From NCBI GenBank assembly GCA_031288635.1, contig JAITQZ010000020.1, positions 1-11,932 of the forward strand: DNA of 11,932 nucleotides, given 5' to 3'. This document shows positions 1-7,690 of this stretch, in pieces. Under the pieces are notes generated by a model, which had not been told where the DNA came from, did not search any database, and was given only the letters and a program-made list of their open reading frames with translations. The stretch's first letter is position 1, and every line of letters starts with the position of its first letter. The position numbers were made by a program, and so were the translations under genes. This DNA comes from Candidatus Peribacteria bacterium (GTDB taxonomy: Bacteria; Patescibacteria; JAEDAM01; Absconditabacterales; Absconditicoccaceae).

Positions 1-74
1 TGGAACCTATTCTTTTAACAAAATTAGGAGAGGCATAAAGATGATAGTCCTTCCAAAGCCCATCAATGAACGTT
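1..74. other. Window edge, open but unassigned
   Basis: This lies beyond the stop of the DUF1016 gene. On the minus strand a different frame from the nuclease stays open from about position 107 to the window edge and reads like protein (for example LAHFKTFIDGLWKDYHLY), but I cannot assign it to a family. On the plus strand AGGAGAGG at 28-35 precedes an ATG at 41, but that ORF soon runs antisense through conserved DUF1016 sequence. The region may hold the start of a neighbouring gene or the displaced end of the nuclease. I make no firm call. Confidence 0.3.
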
Positions 75-953
75 TTAAAATGAGCAAGGCGTGGGCTCGT
101 TTTTATGTTTACAAATGAGGAGACCAATCGTATCGTGATCGTCTGGTCATTTCAATAGACCATCCACAACGTTCACATAAAAATTCAACTTCCCCAAAAA
201 CTCTGGTTTGAAATCTGTTACTTTCAATTCTACGACGATATAACATTTCAGAGTAATATGATAAAAAAGCAGATCAAGATAATAACTCTCTCCCTCCACT
301 TTGAGTTCATATTGACTTCCCACAAACGCAAATCCCATTCAGAGTTCAAGCAAACATTGTCTGAGCTTCCCCAGAAGTCCTTCATGCAGCTCTTGTTCTG
401 AATGTTCTTCATTAAGTTCAAGAAAATCGAAAAGATATGTATCTTTCAGAGCAAGTTTTACATCTTTTACCTGTGTATGAAGAGTGGTATCCAGATTATT
501 ATCTTTGTGTTCTATCATAAACCTTTCGTAATATTTGTTTGTCATCATATTGATTAAAAGTCTATATGACCAATGATATTTTTTGCACATTTTCAAATAG
601 AATTCTCTTTGGAAATCTCCCTTACAATGTTCCAAAATGGCAACATTATTACTCCAACTAATTTCTCCCGACAGTGTCTGGAGTTTTGGATTTTCTCAGT
701 AGGTATCATAAAAGTTTACCATTTTTCGTAGATTTTGAACAGAAAATCCTTTAATTCACGGATAAGCAAGAGCCAAATCTTTGGAGAGATTTTCAATTAC
801 CCTTTTTCCTCGTTCGTTTTTCTCGGAAATGAGTTTTCCAATCGTTCGATACAGATGAACGAGTTCCTTATTTACGGTTGACAAGGCTCTGTATTGAGCT
901 TGTTCTATTGCTGTTTTGATTTCTCAGAGAAAGGAGTTATACGTAGAGAGCAT
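75..953 (-). CDS. DUF1016/YhcG-type PDDEXK nuclease, C-terminally truncated
   Basis: Read with UGA as Gly this is 292 residues. The N-terminal DUF1016 domain covers about residues 5-130, with motifs such as YPGIKGFS and NLRKMVNFYDTY. The C-terminal PDDEXK nuclease domain begins at the family motif LELGxGFAFVG near residue 203. The expected catalytic residues are visible: D227 and E242-x-K244 (VVELK). UGA encodes residues 10, 66, 86, 205 and 269; those at 66 and 205 fall on conserved family glycines. Family members are usually about 340-350 residues. Here similarity holds through LLICKHKN, then seven unrelated residues and a TAA follow, so the normal end (the AEYAL...KPIG segment) is missing. 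The cause could be a frameshift or a recombination junction. The known family is often linked to restriction or mobile loci; its role here is unknown. The start at 953 gives the usual family N-terminus. Confidence 0.85.
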
Positions 954-991
954 CAGTATTTTGTTTGTTATAAAAATAAAGCCTCCTATAT

Positions 992-1019
992 CTCATATCC
1001 TTTTTGACAGGTTTTTCAA
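992..1019 (-). promoter_or_regulatory. Candidate promoter of the DUF1016 gene
   Basis: On the minus strand TTGAAA (1019-1014), a 16-base spacer and TATGAG (997-992) form a weak sigma-70-like promoter. An AGGAGG follows at 987-982, the only perfect Shine-Dalgarno-like string near a start in the window. It lies 28 bases from the ATG at 953 and overlaps the predicted transcription start, so it probably does not act as a ribosome site. An ATA at 971 would have better spacing but is an unlikely start. Confidence 0.35.
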
Positions 1020-1073
1020 GAGGAAATTAAGATAAAAAACTTTTATGATACAAAAATGCAAAAAGCGATTCTT

Positions 1074-2096
1074 CTAGTGTTTCCCACGTCGCTGAGTATA
1101 TCGTTTGAAAATCTGGTACCAGCCCCTATTCAGCACCAAGTCGAAATTTCCGTAGAGCTCAATCTTACTTCCTCACAAGGACTCTTTGAATGCACTGACT
1201 CCGGTCAAAGGATGTTCAGGAAAGCCGGTAGGAGCTCCCCCCATCATATCGCAATAATCGTATCCATGCTCTCTAGCTCGCCCAAAAGCTCTGAATTTTA
1301 GATATTGTTGCCCTCCATAATTATTTTTTCCACGTTCAGCGAACCCGTAGAGATAGATTAAATGATTATTATCTAGGAGAAGGATACTTCCCGCAATGAT
1401 TTTTCCTTCGTGCAGGGTGATGAAGATATGGCCACGGTCATTTTTTTCGAGATAGTCCATCAAGTCATAGAATTGCTGCTTGGTGATAGGAGCGAACCCT
1501 TTGAATCCTGCGACGGTTGCCCATTTCTGATAGAATTCTTCGTAGTGTTCGGGAGTGGCTTTTTGGAATTCAACGTTTTTATTGAAGCCGTGTTTGACCT
1601 TTTGCTTTGCTCCAGAATTCATCTCTTCTAGCAAATTCTCATCGGATTTATCGATGAAATAGATGATATTACTCTGAGGCATATTTTCACGAAAAGAGAG
1701 TTGTAGGTCGTATTCGGAGGTGATTTTTGTGCGGATATTGAGTCTCATTTGACGAATATCATTAGTAAAGTCATTTTCTCTCATTCCGCAATTTTCAAAG
1801 CTGATAATCTCATTGATAAATCAGAACTGAAAAGAGATATTTCCCCATTTATTGCCGTAATATTTACGCAGTCTAGCGAGTTCAGAGCGAACGAAATCTG
1901 GATCAGAAGGAAGCTCTACCCCCATAATTTGGTATCGCTGCAATTGGAACAGTCAGATTTTTTTTCTTTTTACCAATCAAAAATACTCCTGCCCAAAGAG
2001 TTTAATCGTGAAATGCTCCTTGTGATAGACCTGGGACTGGATGTCTTTTCGGAGCTGAGTTTGATAGAGATTGTAGTAGGTTTGTTTGAGCACCAT
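1074..2096 (-). CDS. FemAB-family aminoacyl-tRNA-dependent peptidoglycan ligase
   Basis: This is 340 residues, the usual length of FemA/FemB/FemX proteins. They add an amino acid from aminoacyl-tRNA to the lipid II stem peptide at the inner face of the membrane. The C-terminal GNAT-like half is clear: a basic stretch (GAKQKVKHGFNKN), the IFITLHEGKIIAGSILLL strand pair, YLYGFAERGKNNYGGQQYLKF, and the signature around MMGGAPTGFPEHPLTGVSAF leading to FKESLGGSKIELYG. UGA encodes residues 40, 48, 92 and 308; residue 308 is the first Gly of the conserved FK...GG motif. The gene ends in TAG. The ATG at 2096 is chosen because a consensus -10 box ends six bases before it, and the frame has a TAG further upstream at 2135-2133. 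The amino acid it transfers (Gly, Ala or Ser) cannot be read from the sequence. Confidence 0.85.
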
Positions 2097-2102
2097 AGCT
2101 TG

Positions 2103-2130
2103 ATTATAGCTAAACGGGAAAAAAATGCAA
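2103..2130 (-). promoter_or_regulatory. Leaderless promoter of the FemAB gene
   Basis: On the minus strand TTGCAT (2130-2125), a 16-base spacer and a perfect TATAAT (2108-2103) are followed by only CAAGCT before the ATG at 2096. The predicted +1 therefore falls on the A of the start codon, so the mRNA should have no 5' leader. No Shine-Dalgarno sequence precedes the start, which agrees with this. Confidence 0.75.
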
Positions 2131-2157
2131 TGCTAGCTTGATGCTGATTTTCTGTAC

Positions 2158-2277
2158 TTATTGGCTTTGAAATCTTTTGCTTCGTCTTTTGTAATACCTG
2201 CCTTCTCTACCATAATAACAATCATATGTTTTCAACAGTTTAACCATTTCTGCATATTCCCAATTCCGACCCCCCAT
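2158..2277 (-). CDS. Tiny ORF after the HicB-like gene, possibly a toxin remnant
   Basis: A 39-residue ORF starts two bases after the stop of the HicB-like gene, the spacing of a two-gene operon. The stretch EMVKLLKTYDCYYGREG loosely recalls the start of HicA toxins (elxKlLexxGxxxxRxxGSH), but the HicA GSHH histidine is absent and the ORF is shorter than HicA (about 60-80 residues). A second frame, in phase with the HicB-like gene, also reads well (VEKAGITKDEAKDFKANKY) and ends in TAG at 2133-2135. A six-G run just after the ATG could be a slippage site. It may be a decayed toxin gene, a frameshifted gene or chance. Confidence 0.3.
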   Translation of the reverse strand: MGGRNWEYAEMVKLLKTYDCYYGREGRYYKRRSKRFQSQ

Positions 2278-2279
2278 AC

Positions 2280-2546
2280 TTATGCTAATTGGAAATTAAA
2301 AGACTGCTCATAATCGTATTTCAAGATTGCAGCCTTTGTAGAAATCAGACTGGCAACTTGTTTTTCTAATCTTTCTTTGGTAGCAACAAGTAGATTATTC
2401 AGAACTTCAGGGACTAGTTTCATTACTTCTTCAACTGCTCTTCCTGCTACCAATACTCCTTCCACCTCGGGACTCGTCACCAAAAAATAAGGATGTGTGA
2501 AATCATTATATTCCTTAATGCTTATTCTGATAACCGTTTTCATCAT
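2280..2546 (-). CDS. HicB/DUF1902-like small protein, possible antitoxin
   Basis: This is 88 residues from the ATG at 2546; a TTG at 2561 would add five. The segment YFLVTSPEVEGVLVAGRAVEEVMKLV and the PEVLNNLL that follows resemble the HicB/DUF1902 partial RNase-H fold, in which VxSPDxPGLVxxxxTxEE and a PELL helix are typical. The C-terminal 35 residues are helical and lysine-rich, with no recognisable DNA-binding domain. HicB proteins normally neutralise a HicA mRNA interferase encoded next to them. No intact hicA is visible: only the tiny ORF follows. It could be an orphan antitoxin, half of a non-canonical pair, or an unrelated protein of the same fold. It contains no UGA. Confidence 0.6.
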   Translation of the reverse strand: MMKTVIRISIKEYNDFTHPYFLVTSPEVEGVLVAGRAVEEVMKLVPEVLNNLLVATKERLEKQVASLISTKAAILKYDYEQSFNFQLA

Positions 2547-2575
2547 TTCACTGATTAGCAAGTAAAGTTAAACAT

Positions 2576-2604
2576 ATTGTAAAGGAAATATTCATAGCAA
2601 TCAA
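2576..2604 (-). promoter_or_regulatory. Promoter of the HicB-like gene
   Basis: On the minus strand TTGATT (2604-2599), a 17-base spacer and TACAAT (2581-2576) make a good sigma-70-type promoter. The predicted start near 2569 leaves a leader of about 23 bases to the ATG at 2546, without a Shine-Dalgarno sequence. Confidence 0.6.
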
Positions 2605-2660
2605 GTAAAAATATCTTAAAGAATCCCTACAAATAAACGACCTTTTTCATCACATTCTCC

Positions 2661-2688
2661 TTGCAATAGGGGAAATTTTTTATATTCT
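2661..2688 (+). promoter_or_regulatory. Promoter of rel
   Basis: TTGCAA (2661-2666), a 16-base spacer and TATTCT (2683-2688) lie upstream of rel. The predicted start near 2695 gives a leader of about 25 bases ending in GGTAGA before the ATG, at best a very weak ribosome site. The HicB-like gene is transcribed away from this intergenic region. Confidence 0.6.
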
Positions 2689-2719
2689 CAAGTTACCTTT
2701 AGCTTTTCTGCTTGGTAGA

Positions 2720-4966
2720 ATGGAAGACCTCAAGGCGTTTGAAATTTTTTTTGCTTATGACCCTTTGTTTCAGGAAGAGCCATTAGACCTGCTCGATGAC
2801 ATTTTGGTGAAAGCAAAAAGCTATCTCCCGCCTGAAGACTTAGAAGCCATTAAAAAAGCCTATGAATTTACCAGAGATGCACACAAAGGAGTCCTCAGAA
2901 AATCTGGAGAGCCTTACATTATCCATCCACTCAGGGCAACCCAATTTTTGATGGAAATCAACCCTGATGCTGTTTCCATTCAAGCGTGTATTCTTCACGA
3001 TGTGATTGAAGACACTGACTACACGTACGCCGATATTGAAAAACTCTTTAGCAAAGAGATTGCTGATATTTGTGAGGGGCTGGTAAAAGTGTCTAAAGTC
3101 AGATATAAAGGAGAAGATAGAGACTTGGAAACGATTAAGAAGACTTTTTTGGCGATGGCAAAAGATTTGAGAGTGATTTTTATTAAGCTTGCTGACCGCA
3201 TTCACAATATCCAAACCTTGCAATATCATCCTGAAGAAGCAAAAAGAATAAAAATCGCCACAGAAACGTTGAAAGTCTATGCTCCCGTGGCAAAGAGACT
3301 TGGACTTTATACCTATCAGCTTTATTTAGAAAATGGAGCATTCAAAGTGCTGTATCCTGAGCGTTTTGGGGAGATTATGGATTACATTACCAAGTATTTC
3401 TGAAGAGGGGAGAAATTTATTGATAAAGGCATCAAAAGTCTGACCAGTATTTTGGAAAAGGAAGGACTTTCAAACTTTACTGTGCAAGGAAGAATCAAAT
3501 CGCCATTCAGAATTTTTGAGAAGATGGAGAAAAAGTATCATACCGATGATGTGTCGATGATTATGGATTTGCTGGCTTTTAGGGTGATAACAGATACGGT
3601 AGCGGACTGTTATATGGTTTTGGGGATTATCCACAAATACTATACGCCACTGATTAAAAAAATTAAGGACTATATCGCAGTACCAAAATTTAATGGATAC
3701 AAAAGTATTCATACGACGATTCTCGGAATGTTTCGTTTTCCGATTGAAATCCAGATTAGAACACGGAATATGAATGAGATTGCTGAGCACGGAGTAGCTG
3801 CCCATTATGCGTATGCTGAGCATAATCAGTCTGTGGAAGCTTCCTCAAATCAAACCGACTGGATTAAAAAGTTGCAGACAATCGTAGCAGAATATACAGA
3901 ATCAGCGAACAAAGAAAAATTCAAAGATGCACTGCATATTGAAATTCTTGATAAAGCGATTTTTGTGTATACGCCGAAAGGAGACATTAAGGAATTGCCA
4001 TCGGGTTCGTCGGTACTGGATTTTGCGTTTAGTATCCACTCAGAAATCTGACTCAAATTCAAAAATGCGATTGTAAACGGGCAAATCAAGCCGCTTTCTT
4101 ATATTTTGAAGACGGGGGATATTGTGAATATCAACACCTTCAAAAATCGCTACTCTGCTGTAAAGCACTGGATTGACTATATTCACACGCCATCAGCTCA
4201 CGGACAATTAGTGAAATACATTAGAATGCAGGAAAGAGAAGCACGTTTGGACGAGGCCATCGAGGGACTGAATAAGTATTTGAAGACGCTCGGACTGCCT
4301 CAGTTTCGTTCTGATAAGGACCAAATCCAGAAGCTCGCTGAACCTTTGGAAGTAGAAAGAAGAATTTTGCTTGTCCTGGATAGACAGGAAACCTACGGGA
4401 ATATTGTCCGTGCTGCATATCCAGATTTGATGAAAACGCTTCACGAAAAAACGGTCTTGACCGATACAACTAGTCAGCAACAAGAACTGAAGCAGACTAT
4501 TCAGACCCCTCCTGCAGATGTATCCAGGGAAGTTATTGTCGACAACGATAAGTCGCTCCATTGTATCTTCTGCCCTGAATGTGACCCTCATCCTGGGGAT
4601 AAGATTATTGCGAAATCTGGGAAAGAAGGGATTAAAATTCATACGATGCAATGTAAAGCCTTGAAGACGCTCTCGTATGCCTCTCTCTTGGAAGCTCATC
4701 GAAAAGCTGATGTGTTGAGTACGACCTATACCATCCATACTCAACTCAAATTTTCTCAGAATAAAATGACCATTGTGGATATCATTGCTCTCTTTTCTGC
4801 ATTTTCGATTCCGATTTTTAAGTTTGAACTTGAAAAAGCTGAAGATAACCGTATGGTAGTGAAGATTGCAGGGGAAGTTTCCAATCCCGCCAAACTCTGA
4901 TTTCTCTTTGCCGATTTGAATAAAAACCATACGTCATTGGAAGTCCTCTCAAAATTGATTACCTAA
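2720..4966 (+). CDS. rel: Bifunctional (p)ppGpp synthetase/hydrolase, Rel/SpoT family
   Basis: This is 748 residues, the normal length of a long RSH enzyme, which makes and degrades the stringent-response alarmone (p)ppGpp in the cytoplasm. Domain order is canonical. The HD hydrolase has H69, H93-D94, E97-D98 (HDVIEDT) and N163 (ADRIHN), so it looks active. The synthetase has GYKSIHT at 326-332 and EIQIRT at 343-348, with KIKDYIA at 314-320 matching the RxKD-type motif of bifunctional enzymes rather than the ExDD of RelA. A TGS domain covers about 411-470. A zinc-finger domain has C615, C618, C621, H641 and C645, and an ACT domain ends the protein. UGA encodes residues 228, 444 and 727; 444 is the invariant Gly of the TGS motif IHSEIG. 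It is probably the only RSH needed. A gene for a zinc-ribbon protein follows after 24 bases. Confidence 0.97.
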
Positions 4967-4990
4967 TTTTTATCCTTTTTTCCTTTCTCT

Positions 4991-5572
4991 ATGCCTCTTT
5001 CAAACTCTGTATCCGAAGCTCTCTCTGAACTTTCTGGAACGGTATCTACCGCCTCCTCTCTGGATACTAATTTAGTGGATTCGTTGCAGGGACAACAGCA
5101 CCTCTATGATGGTTTTGACCGAATCCAACAATTGGACTTGAATTTTGTGAACGTACTTCGAGAACAGATGACCTGACTTACCAGTATTTGGCTTGTGCTC
5201 GGAGGGATTTTTTGCTTTTTCTGGATTGTCGCCCTTATCTGGGTTATTAAAGATTCCAATGCAAGAAGTGAACAGCTTGGATTTCAGTTTTTTGCGGTGA
5301 TTATCGTGATTGTCCTCACGCCGATTTTTGGACTGCCTCTGTATATCGCTTGTAGACCTCAGGGACGAAAACGGGATAAATCTGACCGAAGGGCAGCACT
5401 CCTTGCTACTCTCCAAACCTGCCAAAACTGTGGAGCTCTCAATCCCATTGACCATACTTGCTGTACGAGGTGTGGAGATGTTTTAAGCCAAACGTGTCGT
5501 GAATGTGGGGAGAGCTATAGCAGGAGCTATGATTACTGCCCTATCTGTGGAGCTCCTAATATTGAAAAATAG
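4991..5572 (+). CDS. Two-TM membrane protein with double zinc ribbon
   Basis: This is 193 residues. A polar, Ser/Leu/Gln-rich N-terminal region of about 60 residues looks helical. Two membrane segments follow at about 64-84 and 97-120, and the C-terminal tail carries two four-cysteine zinc ribbons: C144/C147 with C158/C161, and C169/C172 with C183/C186. UGA encodes Gly62 just before the first membrane segment; with the standard code the protein would split there. It lies 24 bases after rel and 21 bases before the PilX-like gene, so it is probably cotranscribed with them. Similar double-zinc-ribbon membrane proteins are common in candidate-phyla genomes, but I know no function for this one. 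The tail is probably cytosolic, by inference. Confidence 0.85.
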
Positions 5573-5593
5573 TATTTTATTTTTTCTGTTTGG

Positions 5594-6730
5594 ATGATTC
5601 TAGTTATTATTCTCATTTTATTATTTGTAGGTGCTGCACTGGTGGGGGCGTTGTATTCCAGCTTTATTGTTTTTTATAGTAATTTTGGGGATACGATGGA
5701 GTACAATAGAGCCTATTATGCTGCGGTGTCTGCATTAGAGAGAGCTGAATTGGTATTGAGATATAGGAAACCGTGATTTGACGGAACGGGAGGATGGATG
5801 GATGAAACTCCTATTCTCCAAGTTCCTTCAAATAATGTAGATGGTAGACCAACGGATTTTTGATATTTTACCGGGGATGTAGATAATGCTATCCTGCGAA
5901 ATATCCAGTCCAAAACCAACAAAATCCCAAAAGCTGGAGAAGGAAATGTAGATTGGATGTTGATAACGGGGGATTCTCAGAATTTTAATCAATTGGACTA
6001 TGTCAATGCAGAGAACTTTTTGCTGAGTGTAGATGACTGAACAGGGAATCCTTATAAAACTTGAGGAGTGAATGGAAGCAATGTACTTGCTATTACCGGA
6101 ATTGTTAGACTGCCGGAGATACTGAGAAAACAAACCTCTCAAGGATGATACGGTTTTGGAAATTTAGATACTATTGATGATATTTGAACTGATGGATTTC
6201 CTGACGATGTAGTAGTTGACTGGTCATTTAGAGGAAACTATGATGGAGTACCCTTTCATGTAATGTCAGAGGTGGGAGCACAATATTCAGAGAGACAACT
6301 CATCTATACGAAAGATTCTACAGCAAGAGAAAGTAGGATTAACAAGGTAGAAGGGAACACTCCAACGCGAAGATTTGATAGTTTTTCTCCTTTTAGTGAT
6401 ACTGCACGAAGTTCTTTAAGATCCAGCTCTTTACCTCGGTGGAATATTATTTCGAGTAAAGAAGAGGAGATGAAAGATAAGCCTTTTTCTACCATCATGA
6501 ACAATACTCCTGGGACCATCTTCAGAATTTCCCTTTTGAATCTCTTAAAGTCTGACAATAAACAGATTTATCCGTATTTGGAGTATCAGTTTTCTTTCTG
6601 AGAACCAATTTCTGACAGGTATTACACTATTAAAGCTCAAGGAAAATATGGAGATTATCAAGTCGAGTTGCTAGTGAAAAAGCCGACCTTTAAGGAGTCT
6701 ATTTTGTGAAGTTTCACGATTATTTTCTAA
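5594..6730 (+). CDS. PilX-like type IV pilus-associated protein
   Basis: This is 378 residues with eight UGA codons (residues 61, 90, 149, 157, 185, 198, 336, 372). Under the standard code it breaks into fragments, and most of the middle has no ORF. The N-terminus is one hydrophobic helix (about 2-25, ILVIILILLFVGAALVGALY), followed by an amphipathic stretch with NRAYYAAVSALERAELVLRY. That is the architecture of PilX-type minor pilins and related prepilin-like proteins, with the rest outside the cell. No prepilin peptidase site (G|xxxxE) precedes the helix, as in many proteins of this class. The large outer domain is rich in Gly, Asp and Asn and has no recognised fold. It probably acts in surface pilus assembly or attachment. 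The family assignment rests on the N-terminal pattern only. Confidence 0.8.
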
Positions 6731-6751
6731 GGAGATTTTTGCTAAATCCTC

Positions 6752-6779
6752 TTGCAATCTGCTCCAGACTCCTTACACT
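6752..6779 (+). promoter_or_regulatory. Promoter of trxA
   Basis: TTGCAA (6752-6757), a 16-base spacer and TACACT (6774-6779) precede thioredoxin. The predicted start near 6786 leaves a leader of about 44 bases. AAAAGGGAGA at 6793-6802 is the only purine-rich stretch, and at 28 bases from the ATG it is too far to be a normal ribosome site. Confidence 0.55.
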
Positions 6780-6829
6780 CAAATCACCCCTTAAAAGGGA
6801 GACTAGCTTTATTTATTATTTCTATCACA

Positions 6830-7198
6830 ATGACCACCGTAATCCATATTAGCTCTAAAGAGCAGTTTCAACAGGAGATTTCTCATTCGGGAGTTAGCGT
6901 TATTGATTTTTTCGCTGACTGGTGTGGACCGTGTAGACTCGTTTTACCGGTAATGGACCAGCTGGCAGCAGAGAATGCCGACAAAGGCGTAAAAATTCTG
7001 AAAGTAAATGTTGATGAAAATCCTGACTTAGCAGCAGAGTTTGGAGTCAGTACCATCCCAACCGTTCTGTTTGCAGTTACTGGAGAAGTAAAAGAGGGAC
7101 TCATTGGAGCCAATCCTCAGGATGTATATCAAGGGAAAATTGATACGTATTTAGCAGAAGCTGATACCACAGAAACAGAAAAAGCGGACAACCAATAA
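6830..7198 (+). CDS. trxA: Thioredoxin
   Basis: This is 122 residues. It has the thioredoxin fold and the classic active site WCGPC, with redox cysteines 32 and 35 after VIDFFADW. The conserved KVNVDENPDLAAEFGVSTIPT block includes the cis-proline (IPT). The cytoplasmic role is reduction of protein disulfides with thioredoxin reductase. The frame is open further upstream to about 6752, but the ATG at 6830 gives the usual family N-terminus, and the longer version would run into the promoter. An acidic, Thr/Glu-rich tail of about 15 residues extends past the normal end. There are no UGA codons. Confidence 0.96.
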   Translation: MTTVIHISSKEQFQQEISHSGVSVIDFFADWCGPCRLVLPVMDQLAAENADKGVKILKVNVDENPDLAAEFGVSTIPTVLFAVTGEVKEGLIGANPQDVYQGKIDTYLAEADTTETEKADNQ

Positions 7199-7210
7199 GG
7201 TTGCCCACTT

Positions 7211-7219
7211 TGCTATACT
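7211..7219 (+). promoter_or_regulatory. Extended -10 element before a small antisense ORF
   Basis: TGCTATACT is a good extended -10 (TGnTATACT) and lies four bases before an ATG at 7224. No convincing -35 is present. Transcription from here would run rightward, antisense to the 3' half of the gene on the other strand. Confidence 0.35.
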
Positions 7220-7232
7220 TATTATGAACAAA

Positions 7233-7514
7233 TTAGGAGTAGTGACCGTCCCGAAAATGGAGACGGATTTTTGGTTTTTTGTTTTGCCTTATCAGTTCAA
7301 AACCGATATTGCATTCCTTCTCTCCACTGAGGAAGTCATTTATTAACTGAGACTGATACTCGGTGTCAATTCTTGTAAATGTATTTCCCAAGGGAGATTT
7401 ACTTCTCTTGTCGTCGCTACTATCTATACGATAGAGCTGATACTCCCCATCGAGGGAGAGTTTTTTTATTCGTTTTGGAAGCCATTGCTTCCAGTTTTTT
7501 GCATTTTTTACCAT
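7233..7514 (-). CDS. Hypothetical protein, 93 aa
   Basis: I do not recognise this protein. It is basic at the N-terminus (KNWKQWLPKRIKKLSLDGEYQLYRID) and has an alternating pattern suggesting a small beta-rich domain, with a second basic stretch near the end (RQNKKPKIRLHFRDGHYS). There are no membrane segments, cysteine clusters or UGA codons. It is the last of three small minus-strand genes after the PLD gene, 37 bases after its neighbour across an A/T-rich homopolymeric gap. A short plus-strand ORF overlaps its 3' half, but the composition here looks more like a real protein. Confidence 0.6.
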   Translation of the reverse strand: MVKNAKNWKQWLPKRIKKLSLDGEYQLYRIDSSDDKRSKSPLGNTFTRIDTEYQSQLINDFLSGEKECNIGFELIRQNKKPKIRLHFRDGHYS

Positions 7515-7551
7515 TTTTAAAATTTTTTTTTGAGTTTTTTGTTAATGTTAG

Positions 7552-7680
7552 TTAGTAGACCGTCTCCCCAACTTTGGGATAATAGCGTTGCACTTCAAAT
7601 CCCGAGAATCGAGTGTGCAACGAAACTCGATACCCATCGGCAAGTTGCCGACGAGAAGCATTTATGATTCCTTTTGTCAT
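7552..7680 (-). CDS. Hypothetical small protein, 42 aa
   Basis: I do not recognise this protein. It is basic, with a plausible coding pattern (MTKGIINASRRQLADGYRVS, then FSGFEVQRYYPKVGETVY), and ends in TAA. The ATG at 7680, ten bases after the stop of the 125-residue gene, is preferred. The frame also allows an ATG at 7734, but that would overlap the upstream gene by 44 bases. Its position between two same-strand small genes suggests one operon. Confidence 0.5.
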   Translation of the reverse strand: MTKGIINASRRQLADGYRVSLHTRFSGFEVQRYYPKVGETVY

Positions 7681-7690
7681 AGTAGTAAAT

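Noticed and set aside
41..291. Plus-strand ORF with an AGGAGAGG upstream, starting at 41
   Set aside because: It runs antisense through the catalytic PDDEXK sequence of the DUF1016 gene. The purine-rich string is probably coincidental in a genome that otherwise lacks such sites.
1173..1175. UGA as tryptophan (code 4, mycoplasma type)
   Set aside because: The UGA sites in Rel, FemAB, DUF1016, PLD and SLT align with conserved glycines, and TGG is used for tryptophan in the same genes.
1749..2141. A 130-codon plus-strand ORF opposite the FemAB N-terminal half
   Set aside because: The minus strand carries a continuous FemAB protein here with a consensus promoter. The plus ORF has no promoter and no homology that I recognise.
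3401..3403. Reading rel as a pseudogene broken by three stop codons
   Set aside because: All three stops are TGA in otherwise intact, in-frame family sequence, one on an invariant glycine. The same happens in seven other genes, so recoding explains it better than decay.
4208..4930. A 240-codon minus-strand ORF opposite the end of rel
   Set aside because: It lies wholly antisense to conserved Rel domains, has low-complexity-like composition (many Phe, Arg, Ile) and no family resemblance. It is a shadow of the rel frame.
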